From: Semisulcospira habei
Lineage: Eukaryota > Mollusca > Gastropoda > Semisulcospiridae
Length of the DNA: 64,000 nt
Assembly (NCBI GenBank): GCA_036245525.1
Contig: BTPG01000007.1
Span: 161,379,452-161,443,451, forward strand
Direction: 5' to 3'
The notes beneath the pieces are model-generated. The model ran no database searches. It saw only the letters and a program-made list of their open reading frames with translations, and was not told where the DNA came from. Shown piece by piece: positions 21,714 through 32,006 of this stretch. Each line of letters opens with the position of its first letter. Position 1 is the stretch's first letter. The position numbers and the translations under genes are program-made.

Positions 21714-21928
21714 ATACATGTACACCTTTGGTTTACCCTCAAGGTGGTTTAATGGCGCTCGTATTCAAATGAAAACCTCTCCGGGTTGCTATTCTAAAGT
21801 AACCCGGCTGTGCACGTGCGGCCGGGTATACATAATGACTTTGAAAAAAAAACTTTGACATCTTCCTGTCAGCTGTTCAAGTCAACAACTGTAAGGGTGA
21901 CGGCCAAACTGACAGACAAAACTAAAAG

Positions 21929-22263
21929 TAAAGAAGTACCCAACGGAGAAAGAAACACGCTTAGAAAAGACGGGTACAACACAATTTATTAATATTTCGG
22001 GTAAATACCCTTTGTCAAAATAGACAAACAAACAAACAGAGAGATTAGCCGCTACTTATCTTCATTGGCAGAAAGAATGGTGCTTATCTTCATTGGCAGA
22101 AAGAATGTGGCAACATTCTTTCTGCCAATGAAGATAAGTAGCGGCTAATCTCTCTGTTTGTTTGTTTGTCTATTTTGACAAAGGGTATTTACCCGAAATA
22201 TTAATAAATTGTGTTGTACCCGTCTTTTCTAAGCGTGTTTCTTTCTCCGTTGGGTACTTCTTT
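21929..22263. mobile_element. Large inverted repeat of a Penelope-type terminal sequence
   Basis: Two arms of about 150 bp mirror each other from AAAGAAGTACCCAACGGAGA through GGGTAAATACCCTTTG and GAGAGATTAGCCGCTACTTA to a short loop near 22081-22110. One such arm, alone, forms the 3' end of the Penelope-like element at 43518-43675. The block TTGACAAAGGGTATTTACCC resembles the terminal repeats of GIY-YIG Penelope elements. This is therefore probably two Penelope termini joined head to head without a coding body. Confidence 0.75.
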
Positions 22264-22278
22264 GCATATTACACGCTT

Positions 22279-22299
22279 GGCAGTCACCTTTTTGGTCTG
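22279..22299 (+). repeat. Conserved ~20-bp motif, copy 1 of 3
   Basis: GGCAGTCACCTTTTTGGTCT; near-identical copies at 42488-42507 and 57102-57122. The wider context (GCATAT...CGCTTGGCAGTC) is shared with the 42488 copy. Function unknown. Confidence 0.6.
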
Positions 22300-22369
22300 G
22301 ATTGAAAACTAAAAGTAACACTGTGGCACCGGCACCCACTTTGCAAAGGGTCCTCAGTCGGGGCGAGGT

Positions 22370-22450
22370 AGGCCGCAGATGGCCCGGGTGCGGACCAGCT
22401 GCGGCCGACGTCGGCCGGCCGACCATCTTTTGCGCACTGGGTGCGTGTAG
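22370..22450. repeat. Family F palindrome
   Basis: Core CTGCGGCCGACGTCGGCCGG with outer GCCGCAGATGGCC and a GCGCACTGGG end. Confidence 0.55.
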
Positions 22451-22785
22451 ACCTGTACGCTTTACTATATGGTATATACATTTTTAAAATATAGAAAAGA
22501 GAGAAACCAACGCACATACGAGATACCATCATGAACAAGAAAATGCGTCTTTATCTGGATACAAGACTCTTGCATAGCTTAATCGCGAGACAGAAGAAAC
22601 AAGATGGGATGAACCATAACCCACAAAGTCCCTTCTATATGAGAGCTGTCTTCGCTGTCAAGGGTCTCTACCGTTTGTCTGTGACTTGATTCTGATGTTG
22701 AAATATCTCCTTCTGAAAAAGCTTCGCAGATGTGACAATGCGTCATAGAGAACTCTAGAAAGGGCGCGCGCAGTGCATACGCGTC

Positions 22786-23475
22786 ATTGGTTTGTCAAAA
22801 GTAATTTGTCATGACGTATTTTTTTGTTTTTTTGTTTTTACGTAATTTTATATTTAACGTGATATGAGATTCGCTTTCGCTTCAAGATTGGGGAAAATTG
22901 TGATAAAACTAGAATTTCACGGATCAATTTCAGTCTTGCTATAATTTGTGTGAAATCAGGTTGACTTTACATAGCTACATGCTATACTAAGTACATTTGC
23001 ATGCTCTTCTGAAAGCGCGTAGATGTTTCTTTATGCGTGTGCGTGTGCGTGCGTGCATGCGCGCGCTGCAAACATCCTCAAGAGGCATAGATGTTCATGC
23101 GCCCTCCGGGCACTTGAGGATCTATGATGTCATTGGTTTGTCAAACGTCATTTGTCATGACGTATTTTTTTGTTTTTACGTAATTTTATATTTAACGTGA
23201 TATGAGTTTCGCTTTCGCTTCAAGACTTGCGAAAATCGTGACAAAACTATAATTTCACGGTACAATTTCAGCCTTGCTATAATTTGTGTGAAATTAGGTT
23301 GACTTTACCTAGCCGCTACATGCTATACTAAGTACACCTGCATGCTCTTCTGAAAGCGCGTCGATGAGTGTGTATGCGTGTGCGTGTGCGTGAGTGCATG
23401 CGCGCGCTCCAAACATCATCAAGAGGCATAGATGTTCATGCGCCCTCCGGGCACATGAGGATCTATGCCTCTTGG
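22786..23475 (+). repeat. 346-bp tandem duplication
   Basis: Two direct copies begin ATTGGTTTGTCAAA at 22786 and 23132. They stay collinear through CGCTTTCGCTTCAAGA, CTACATGCTATACTAAGTAC, a GTGCGTGTGCGTG stretch and a degenerate family D hairpin (AAGAGGCATAGATGTTCATG). The break falls inside the hairpin's right arm in copy 1, while copy 2 completes it (ATCTATGCCTCTTGG). Confidence 0.85.
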
Positions 23476-23875
23476 AGATGCGCCATATGTGTGAGAAAGA
23501 GCGAGCAAGAGAGAGAGCGAATTACGTCATATTTAGTGTATCAGTGTCTGCATGGTGATGGAGTTGCTTCTTTTACGTCACCGGCACTGTCTGACTTTCT
23601 CTAGAAGTGAAGTATTTTTTACTGTTTTAATTATTTTCTGAAAAGAACTAATTATTACTAAAGAAGTTGAAAGGATACAAAGCTGGCTAACGAACTCCTC
23701 CAATGTCTTTCTCCAAACTAGTTATATGCAAAAGTTCAAGTAAATATGACAAAAATTACAGACTCTAATCTGGGTCAACCGACTTCCTATAAACGGTTGT
23801 TTATGTCTTCAATGAGACATTCAATTACAATATGCTCAGAGGCTCTATTAGCCACCCACTTAAGAAAGTATTTCG

Positions 23876-23945
23876 CCCAGGTCTTCGGGCCGATGTCGGC
23901 CGCAACTGCGGCCGATGTCTGCCCGAGGATCCTTTGCTTACTGGG
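23876..23945. repeat. Family F palindrome
   Basis: GGCCGATGTCGGCCGCAACT followed by GCGGCCGATGTCTGCCC and TTACTGGGTG, an inverted structure of the F type. Confidence 0.5.
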
Positions 23946-24216
23946 TGGGGTTCGCAAACTGCCCGTCCACCTTTCGATCGCGCCCGAACAGCGGTTCCGA
24001 AAATTCCTTTGTGAGGCCTACTAAGTACTATGGAAACCCTCGAAGAGAACAATTATCCGATTTTTTCTTCTTCTTTTCTAATCACGTGTGTGTCAATATG
24101 CACAGTTGCCAAGAACGTGAACCAAGTCGGTGCCAGTCTCCAGCTATTCAGACAATTTCTGCACAGTTTATAGCAAGCCAACACCGTCCAAGAAACATGG
24201 ATACAAATTGGTCCCA

Positions 24217-24324
24217 GCAAGAGGCATAGATCCTCATGAGCCCCCGCTGTCGCGGGGGCTCATGAGGATCTATGTCTCTTGCAGTTGGATCATGTTCACT
24301 TTTTCTCGGCAGTCAAGGGGTTAA
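24217..24324. mobile_element. Family D hairpin element
   Basis: Perfect stem GCAAGAGGCATAGATCCTCA TGAGCCCCCGC around TGT (24217-24282), with right end GGCAGTCAAGGGGTTAA at 24308-24324. The left terminus is not clear. Confidence 0.8.
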
Positions 24325-24693
24325 GTTAGTTAACCCACGCTGGTTGACTTGCTAAAATGAGCTGTGATCGGACCAAAGCCAACGTTTTACTGATATGCAC
24401 AGTTCTTGTTTGCACAATTATTCCGCTGAAACGGCAGTCGATGTTTTTGCACATTGTTTTCCTTGAACTGTCACGATTTTTGGATTCGCTCCCGCTCTGA
24501 TATGTCACATTTGCTAGATCCATGCATACTCACTGTCGTGAGCTGATTGTCTAGTAGGAAAATTCCTGGCAAAGGAGAAATGTAAGTGTCACTCGTTTCA
24601 GTTCCCCACTGAATACAGGCCAGGTTCTGCACATTGTCCGTAGGAACTTGAAATTCCAGGCCAGGAAGGATCGTTTTGTGACAAGTTAGTTTC

Positions 24694-25095
24694 CTAGCTG
24701 AAATGGACCGTTTTGGCCCTTTCCAGCCACGGCTGTCCCCCAGGAGACCCCGGGCGCGCTGTCAGAGCCAGCTTCTCCATCTTCTGGCTGGGGTCATTCG
24801 CGCTCCGGCTGCTTTTGGTGCTTTTCGACGACCTCGGAACGGGGCGCGTGCTGTGGCGCGTGCTCAGCCGCGACCTCGAGCTCATACGCGTGCCTGACGT
24901 CAAGACAGACATGGAGCGCTCGCGCTCGATGCGTTCGAGGAGACTCGGCGCGTTGTCCGGCAGCTTGGTCTTCATGCGGTACTTGAAGAACACGTGGTCG
25001 CTGTCCACAAACGACTTGATGCGGATGAGAGCGTTGCGCGTGAGGAGGTCCTCGTGCAGTGACTTCTGCTCCGTCAGGTAGGTGGCCATCAACTC
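24694..25095 (-). CDS. Exon 3 (last coding exon) of an uncharacterised charged protein
   Basis: Minus strand. The acceptor CTATCTTCAG precedes GAG at 25095 and the frame stays open for 133 codons to TAG at 24696-24694. It joins exon 2 in phase 0. The first ~60 residues are helical and charged (ELMATYLTEQKSLHEDLL, then ALIRIKSFVDSDHVFFKYR). The C-terminal half is a Ser/Arg/Thr-rich basic tail (SSRSRLSTRHSTRP, PRSSKSTKSSRS), probably disordered. No catalytic motif, signal peptide or membrane segment. No family was recognised. A cytoskeletal, ciliary or scaffolding role would be a guess. Confidence 0.7.
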   Translation of the reverse strand, partial: ELMATYLTEQKSLHEDLLTRNALIRIKSFVDSDHVFFKYRMKTKLPDNAPSLLERIERERSMSVLTSGTRMSSRSRLSTRHSTRPVPRSSKSTKSSRSANDPSQKMEKLALTARPGSPGGQPWLERAKTVHFS

Positions 25096-25179
25096 CTGAA
25101 GATAGGACAAGATACGGAAAACGTAAGGTAAGATGAGGTAAAATTGCCGTGATGCAAAGAAAGGTAAGATCAGATCCAT

Positions 25180-25240
25180 CACACTGGTTGTCCCCCTCGA
25201 TTCACTGCTGCGCAGCGAATCGAGGGAGGCAACCAGTGTG
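25180..25240. mobile_element. Family H hairpin element
   Basis: Short palindrome CACACTGGTTG...CAACCAGTGTG with inner CCCTCGATTC / GAATCGAGGG around CTGCGCAG. Copies at 61909-61972 and 63529-63597. It lies in intron 2 of the three-exon gene, 85 bp from exon 3. Confidence 0.8.
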
Positions 25241-25276
25241 GGTTAGGTCAGGTCAGGTCAGGTAAGACTAGACAAG

Positions 25277-27706
25277 GTGCAAGATGTTCTACCTCCCATG
25301 TGTAGTGACCATTCTGTCCCTATTATTAAGCTTATAGGCCATATGTGTCCAAATGTACGATTTAAACGAACAATATTCAATTATGCCAAGCTTGACAGGG
25401 AAACATTTGCTCGAGAACTCGCTAGAATTGACTGGATAGCCATAGCAACTATTCCGTCTATTGAATCTGCTGCCAAGACATTTGGTGACACACTCCTAAA
25501 TACTGCCAAGAAATGTATGCCAGTCAAAACTATAATAGTCCAACAACGAGATCCTCCATGGTACAACGAGCAGTTAGCTAAACTTAAAAAAAGGATAACC
25601 TCCATAGGAAGGCCAACAATACTAACTCAGAAGCTGACTGGAAACTCTTTCGTCACGCTCGTAATACCTACACAGATGCAATACGCAAAAGACAGAAAGA
25701 GTACACGTTAGAGTTAGACAATCGTATCTCTTGTAATAGAAACTTCGGAAGTAAGAACTGGTGGAAACTAGTCAAATCGTTTATGTCAAAAAAGGGATTC
25801 ACGATAGAGGATATACCCCCTATCGAGGAAAGCGGTAAAATTTATTACTCTAACGAGGAGAAGGCAACGGCGTTTAATAATCACTTCACAAGCCAATCTA
25901 CGGTAGGAAGGTAATAACGATCCAGCACCTGACATGCAATATGTACCTACATCAATCTCCCATATATATCTTAGTCATACAGAGGTATTTAATGTTATAA
26001 ACGATCTAGAGCCAAATAAGGCCGTAGGTCCTGATCTTATACACAATAAAATTTTGATAGCTAGTAGTACGCTTACTTCAAAAGCTCTTACCATTCTCTT
26101 TAACCGGTCGCTTGACGAATGTATATTTCCATCCGTGTGGAAAATTTCTCATGTAACTCCTGTCTATAATAAAGGTGACAAAAGCAAATGTAGCAATTAT
26201 CGCCCTATATCCTTGCTCAGCTGCATTGGTAACATTCTAGAAAAATGCATCCTACGCCATATATTCCAGTATCTTTATTCGAATGATCTAATAACTGTTA
26301 GCCAATCAGGTTTTATCCCTGGGGACTCAACAGTCTACCAACTCCTTAGTGTCTACAATGACTTCTGCAAGTCATTGGATAGAGGCATAAATTCCCAAGC
26401 TGTATTTTTTGATGTAGCCAATGCCTTTGACAAAGTGTGGCATCATGGTCTGCTTAAAATAATACGTGGGAAGCTTCTACAATGGCTGGTTGATTACCTG
26501 CGCAATCGCAAGCTAGCTGTTGTTATCAAAGGATGTATATCTACATATCTACCCGTGGAGGCGGGCGTCCCGCAAGGGTCAGTGTTGGGCCCTATCCTTT
26601 TTCTTATTTATATTAACGATATTGTACTAGACATTGAATCTAAAATGAAACTGTTTGCAGATGATACCAGTATGTATTTGTCCCTGAATAATGATAATAT
26701 TAGAGCTGACATAATGCACTCGGATCTTGAGAAAATTAGTGTTTGGGCCCATAAGTGGAAAGTAAATTTTAATCACCTAAAGACTGAACTATTGAACATG
26801 TCACGTAGCCAGAACTTCCAACCACTTCCCCTACTTTTTGATAACAGTCCACTTCAAAGTACTGCTACGCACAAACACCTTGGCATCATCTTGCAAAATA
26901 ACTGTAAATGGGATACCCATATCAAATCTATTATAGCCAGATGTCGATTACTTATAGCTTGCCTAGATTCATTTAAATATAGACGATCGAGACGATGTTC
27001 AAATCTTTTATACTGCCACACTTTGACTATGCTGATGTGATCTGGGATAATTGTACAGGGGCACTTTCGGATGAATTGGAAAGTCTCCAGTTACACGCTT
27101 TAAGAACCATTACTGGCGCAGTCCGTGGCACTAGCCACCAATTACTTTATAAAGAAACCGGTTTTATTCCGTTGTGGCAAAGACGTCGTCGGCATAAACT
27201 CCCACAAACGACGTCCACTTGAACGCCAAGTCCCCCAGTATAAAACTGAACTGTACAAAACTTCATTTTTCCCATCCACCACGGGCCTTTGGAACAGTTT
27301 GCCCGATCACATTCAGCGTAGTCAATCCTTAAGCGAATTTAAATCATTCCTGTCGCGAGACGATTGTGTCGTACCCCCATATTACTATTTAGGTTGTATA
27401 ATAACACAGATAATCCACTGTAAAATTAGACTCAAAATGAGCGACCTCAATTATGACCTGGTTAGTCGTCACCTCTCTAATTCTCCTGCCTGCTCTTGTG
27501 GAGCCAGTTCTGAAACCGCCGACCATATTGTCCTCCAGTGTAGTAATTACGATATAATAAGACGTTTAACAATACTTACACTTCCACCAGAATACACCAA
27601 TATACATTTACGCCTTAATGGAAGTAAAACCCTACCATCCACAGTTAATAACGATATATTTTCAGCTGTACACGAATTTATTACTGCAGCAAAAAGATTG
27701 CATTGA
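25277..27706 (+). pseudogene. LINE reverse transcriptase polyprotein with frameshifts
   Basis: Protein is readable in about four pieces. 25277-25711 is the endonuclease-RT linker. 25934-27040 is the RT: VGPDLIHNK, SNYRPISLLS, first catalytic Asp in FFDVANAFDKVW (residues 158-169), GVPQGSVLGP (211-220) and LFADD (240-244). 26995-27222 continues in a shifted frame. 27125-27706 is the C-terminal domain with SACSCG-like PACSCGASSETADHIVLQC, an RNase H-less tail with a cysteine motif. Catalytic residues are intact but the frame breaks near 25711-25934, 27000 and 27190 make it non-functional as read. Relatively young for this window. Confidence 0.85.
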
Positions 27707-27767
27707 GTTATAAAATAGGACTGCAAGAAATAAAGGAAATAAAGAAAATCTAATGACCAGTTGAGAC

Positions 27768-27824
<57 letters not shown>

Positions 27825-27828
27825 ACCC

Positions 27829-27863
<35 letters not shown>

Positions 27864-28105
27864 CACTATAATAATTGAAATGTTTTCCTCTATTTTCATT
27901 TTTTTAATGTATTCATATATGTATTGATATATATTGATTTGCTTACCTATATTGTATTTAAAATCTACATACCACCGCCATGCAAATTTTGCAAATAGTA
28001 TAAATGAGTGTCCAGATCATCCTATAAGCCTGTGGCTTGTTTTGATCTGATGATAAGTGATGTATATTCTTTTATGTATTTTGCAAAGTAATAAACTATT
28101 TAAAC
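25283..28105 (+). mobile_element. 5'-truncated LINE (CR1/Jockey-like) with 10-bp target duplication
   Basis: CAAGGTGCAA occurs at 25273-25282 and 28106-28115, exactly bounding a 2823-bp insertion. The body carries a reverse transcriptase and C-terminal domain on the plus strand. The 3' UTR includes a CT microsatellite, and the end reads AATAAACTATTTAAAC. The element is clearly more AT-rich than its surroundings. It is inserted in intron 2 of the minus-strand gene, opposite to the gene's orientation. Confidence 0.9.
27767..27862. repeat. (CT)n microsatellite in LINE 3' UTR
   Basis: CT run with CCCACCCC and TTTC interruptions, inside the 25283-28105 insertion. Confidence 0.95.
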
Positions 28106-28221
28106 CAAGGTGCAAAGAGGTGATGCAAGGTAATGCCAGGTGTGGTCAGGTCATCTAAAATATGGTAAGCTAGGAAAAAAGACACCTGAAGGCAATTCAA
28201 GGAAAGATGAAAATAAGATGC

Positions 28222-30238
28222 AACCCAGGCCAAAAGGTGAGTGCCATGCGTGTAAAATGCAGATTTGAGTAAAGTGCAGTTAATTCGTGATTGTATTGAT
28301 GCGCAACCATGCCAGGTTGACCCTTCGTATGCTGACAGGTGTTTTGAGGGTCAGATATTCTCAAAATTTGAACCTGTGACTGACGAAGAGTTGTGTGTGA
28401 TTCTGAAGAAAACTGCCCCCAAGTCTTGTGAACTAGATCCCATGCCCACTTCCCTCCTGTATGACTGTAACTATAGATGTCATTCTTCCCCACATTACCC
28501 ATGTCATTAATCATTCGCTTCAAACTGGTTCTTTTCCCACCTTGTACAAAAACGCAGTTGTCAAGCCGCTTTTGAAGAAAGCATCTTTAGATCAGAATTA
28601 CTTTAAAAATTACAGACCTGTGTCAAATCTTCCATTTATATCAAAGGTCATTGAGAAACTCGTGCTCTCTCAGACCCTGAAGCATTTCACCGTCAACAAT
28701 CTCTTAAATCCCCTACAATCAGCCTACTGCGTGAGTCACAGCATGGAAACAGCTTTACTGAAAATCATGAATGACTTGTTGCTTGCACTGGATGATGGTC
28801 AGGTTTCTGTTTTAGCTTTGCTGGATCTGTCTAGCGCATTTGACACGATTGACCATAGCACCATGTCCTATGGCCTTATCTTTGGTATCCAGGGACAGGT
28901 TTTTGATTGGTTCAAATCATATTTGTCTAACCAGTCACAGACTGTTTCTGTCTGTGATCATCTTTTAGTTGCAGCCCCTCTGTGTTTTGGAGTACCCCAA
29001 GGGTCAGTCCTTGGGCCTGTGCTCTTCATTATGTATATGCAGCCCTTGTCGGGTGTCATAGCTGCACACCCAATTTCTCACCACGCGTACTCTGATGACA
29101 CGCAGTTGTATAAATCAGGCCATGTTGAGCAGGTCGATGCCATCATCCAGTGTGTTAGAACATGGATGATAGCCAACAAATTAAAATTGAATAAAGATAA
29201 AACAGAAGCCATGCTATTTTCCTCTACCAGAATATCTTCCTCCTTACCGCAGTCCATCAGAATCCTAGACACTGAAGTTAGTTTTTCTGCTCAGGTGGGA
29301 AATCTTGGCGTCACCATTGATTGCAGTCTCTCACTAAAACAACACGTTTTGAATACCTGTAGATCTGCATTTATTGAACTACGTCGCATTAGCTCCATCA
29401 GGCATCTTCTCACACCAGAAGCCACTAAAACGCTGGTCTGCTCCTTTGTCTTGTCCCGACTCGATTACGGCAATGCACTCCTGTGTGGTTGTCCTCAGTA
29501 CCTTCTGGATCGGTTCCAGAGGGTGCAGAACTCAGCAGCACGGCTTATTGTCAAGGCAAAGAAGTCAGACCACATCACACCCATCCTGCGTTCACTCCAT
29601 TGGTTGCCTATCACATCCAGAGTCCTATACAAAGTTCTGTCCATCTGTCATACCTGTCTGTCTACTTCTACTGGCCCTGCCTATCTTTCTGAACTGCTTC
29701 ATGTGTACACACCTTCAAGACAGCTCCGTTCCTCAGCAGACATTAAACTATTACGCTTTCCCACTGTGAGAACTAAGTCTTTTGGCGAGAGGTCTGTCTC
29801 ATACCAAGGACCATTTCCTTGGAATAAACTACCACAGTCCCTCAGATTTGTTGAATCAGCCAATAGTTTCTGGCAGTCTTTAAAGACACATTTATTCCTT
29901 TAAACGTGCATTCACCGTTATAATTATTTTATCTCTGTTTTTGTTGTTGCTGTCGGTGAGAGCTGCCTAATGTATCCATTATTAGTTGTATGGTACACGT
30001 ATATCTGGTGTGTGTGAGCATTTCTTGTTGATGTGTTTACTCTGCTAAGTTTATTTTCCTTGTATATCTCGTTGCGTGAGGGTGTATGTTAGGGTATATA
30101 TATGTGCTGTAGGATGCAAGGTGTGTGTATGTTAGTATGTCATTTGTACGGCGCCTAGAGCTTTTCTATCGAAAGTATAGGCGCCTTAAAAATATACATT
30201 CTTCTTCTTCTTCTTCTTCTTCTTATTATTATTATTAA
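28222..30238 (+). mobile_element. 5'-truncated LINE (CR1/L2-like) with stem-loop and (CTT)n(ATT)n tail
   Basis: Plus-strand LINE whose coding region ends at 29903. The 3' UTR ends in a hairpin GGCGCCTAGAGC...GGCGCCTT (30150-30186), then CTT and ATT repeats. The left edge is uncertain. AAATAAGATG at 28211-28220 recurs at 30325-30334, after an adjoining Penelope-terminus palindrome, so the inserted unit may include that palindrome. A sibling element, minus strand and fragmentary, is at 54953-56380. Confidence 0.8.
28265..29903 (+). pseudogene. LINE reverse transcriptase, near-intact frame
   Basis: An upstream piece (28265-28510, ending at PKSCELDPMPTSLLYDC) shifts frame near 28480 into a 480-codon frame 28461-29903. 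Motifs: FKNYRPVSNLPFISKVIEK (residues 48-66), first Asp in ALLDLSSAFDTIDH (119-132), FGVPQGSVLGP (176-186), AYSDD (209-213, where most relatives have YADD), LKLNKDKTEAM, and a C-terminal domain RVQNSAARLI...LHWLPITSRV...LLHVYTPSRQLRSS. It ends LKTHLFL-stop as in CR1/L2-type elements. The endonuclease is absent. One frameshift and the lost 5' half make it a pseudogene. Confidence 0.85.
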
Positions 30239-30323
30239 GAACCCAACGGAGGAAGAAACACGCTTAGAACAGACAGTTCTGTCTTTTCTAAGCGTATTTC
30301 TTTCTCCGTTGGGTTCCTCTCTG
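30236..30323. repeat. Short palindrome from the Penelope-type terminus
   Basis: GAACCCAACGGAGGAAGAAA and its inverse TTTCTTTCTCCGTTGGGTTC surround ACAGACAGTTCTGTCTTTTC. These are the outermost ~35 bp of the arms seen at 21929-22263, with the inner ~110 bp missing. Confidence 0.7.
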
Positions 30324-30380
30324 GAAATAAGATGATAATAAGATTAATAAATTCAAGGCCTTCAGACTCAGACCAGCAGG

Positions 30381-30640
30381 CGTAGCAACATTCCACCCCA
30401 GGGGCGGATCAGTTATGTCGAGAGGGCGGGGGAGGGGTCACACTTTGTTTGGGACCTTCGATCTGACACAAAAGGAGGGAGGTGTGTGTGTGTGTGTGGG
30501 GGGGGGGGGGGGATAGGCGAGCGTGTGTCATGACTCTCACCACTCACCGAAATGTCAAACAACGGGGTGGGAATAGCATTTTAAAGAATTTTTGGTCGGG
30601 AGAGGGGGGTGGGTGGGTGGGGTGGGGAGGAGAGACGAAG
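30381..30640. repeat. G-rich block related to 1680-2560
   Basis: CCACCCCAGGGGCGGATCA, CACACTTTGTTTGGGACCTT and CTGACACAAAAGG match the 1680-1760 unit in order. GT and poly-G runs follow. Confidence 0.65.
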
Positions 30641-30800
30641 AGGGGGCGCGCACTGCAGTGAGTCTGTACCGGAAGCACTCGCCCAGTGCGCAAAATAGTG
30701 ATCGGGGCGACATCGGCACGATGACCTTTACTTGATGGGGAAGGTTCACTGGAAGAACAACGCCCACGTGACCGTGGCGTTGACGAACACAAACACACAC

Positions 30801-31043
30801 CTTGTCAAAGCGAGGGAGCTCCTTGGCTTTCCGCTTGTGTTCCGCCTCTGCCTCTCTCGCGTGTCTCGCCTTCTCCTCTTCCTCCGTCTCGATGCGCGCG
30901 TTTTTCAGCGTGCTGCCCATGTTCAGCTTAGGCAGAACCCCGACCATGACGGGCGCCGCCACCACGCCCGGCTGAGGGGGATGCGCCCGACCCGGCAGCC
31001 GTCTGGCACGGGGATCCATGATCTTGGGGAGGTTCTCCTCCTC
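30801..31043 (-). CDS. Exon 2 of an uncharacterised charged protein
   Basis: Minus strand, 243 bp, phase 0 at both ends. Acceptor ATTATTTCAG before GAG at 31043; donor GACAAG|GTGTGT at 30801. The 81 residues start with acidic EEENLPKIMDP, pass through a proline-rich stretch (RAHPPQPGVVAAP) and end in a highly charged helix (ETEEEEKARHAREAEAEHK) typical of a coiled coil. It joins exon 1 in frame at Lys|Glu and exon 3 at Lys|Glu. No domain family was recognised. Confidence 0.7.
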
Positions 31044-31194
31044 CTGAAATAATATTTTTAAAAAACCCACATGATGATAAATTAGAATGGTTAGTGCTGT
31101 TTTATGATGATTGTGATGATAACGATGACGACGACAATGGCAATAATCGTGCACACTTCAGTCAGTGACCAGGAAAGGTGAACATGATCCAACT

Positions 31195-31260
31195 GCAAGA
31201 GGCATAGATCCTCATGAGCCCCCGCAGTTGCGGGGGCTCATGAGGATCTATGCCTCTTGC
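31195..31260. mobile_element. Family D hairpin element
   Basis: Perfect stem GCAAGAGGCATAGATCCTCA TGAGCCCCCGCA with a 2-4 nt loop. It lies in intron 1 of the three-exon gene, so it would be transcribed as a stable hairpin within the pre-mRNA. Confidence 0.85.
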
Positions 31261-31754
31261 TGACCGCGATTTGTGTCCGCGTTCCGGATAAAGTCCCACG
31301 AGGCTCAGTTACTAAATGTTGCAGAAACACAATCTCCGATCGATGGGGGAGAAAGGGGTTACAACGTCAAGCGATAAGATGGAAATTAAGACATACAGGT
31401 GTTGCCTCGGAGGACTACATAACAGTAAAGCAATTTAATGTTACGTTTTCGTCGCCGTGAATGTTTTCGTGTCCGGTACAAGTGTCGCGATATCAAACTT
31501 ATGCCGAGTGCGCGAGGATTTACTGACGCGAAGAAAGCCTTGTAAAAATGTAACGCAGTATTGTACTACGTCAGAATCCTCTCCAGCCAAGAGCCGGGTG
31601 TGAGGTTTCACGGCAAGAACGCGTTGTGCCCATGAAGTCAAAAGATAATATTAATAGGTCTATTTTTGTGCACAGCAAAAATGTCATTGTATTACAATGA
31701 AAATCTCAGCTGTGTCATTAACTGACTGTCTTTAACCTTCGCATGGCAGTACTG

Positions 31755-31969
31755 TTAACCACTTCACTGCCGAGAAAAACTGCACAACACCCATCTCCAA
31801 GAGGTATAAATCCTCATGAGCCCCCGCAACTCCGGGGGCTCATGAGGATCTATGCCTCTTTCTGAAACCCCTTTGTATCCATGTTCTTTGGACAGCTTGG
31901 GATCTTTTAACGTTGAATTTACAATATTTCAAACACACAATGTGCGTTCACTGGCAGTGATAGGGTTAA
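31755..31969. mobile_element. Family D hairpin element, full length
   Basis: Terminal inverted repeat TTAACCACTTCACTGCC and CTGGCAGTGATAGGGTTAA, 215 bp overall, with the family stem at 31797-31861. Also in intron 1. This copy shows the D termini most clearly: TTAACCCYTTCACTGCCAG. Confidence 0.85.
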
Positions 31970-32006
31970 TCAACGTGGCGGGCGCGCGTGCAATTACAAA
32001 TCTCAC

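Noticed and set aside
22001..22200. Hammerhead-type ribozyme in the Penelope terminus
   Set aside because: Known for some Penelope elements, but I could not locate both conserved core strings (CTGATGA and GAAA in place), so it is not claimed.
31195..31260. Hairpins as bacterial rho-independent terminators
   Set aside because: No T-run follows, the context is a eukaryotic intron, and the same stem recurs more than 20 times as a dispersed element.
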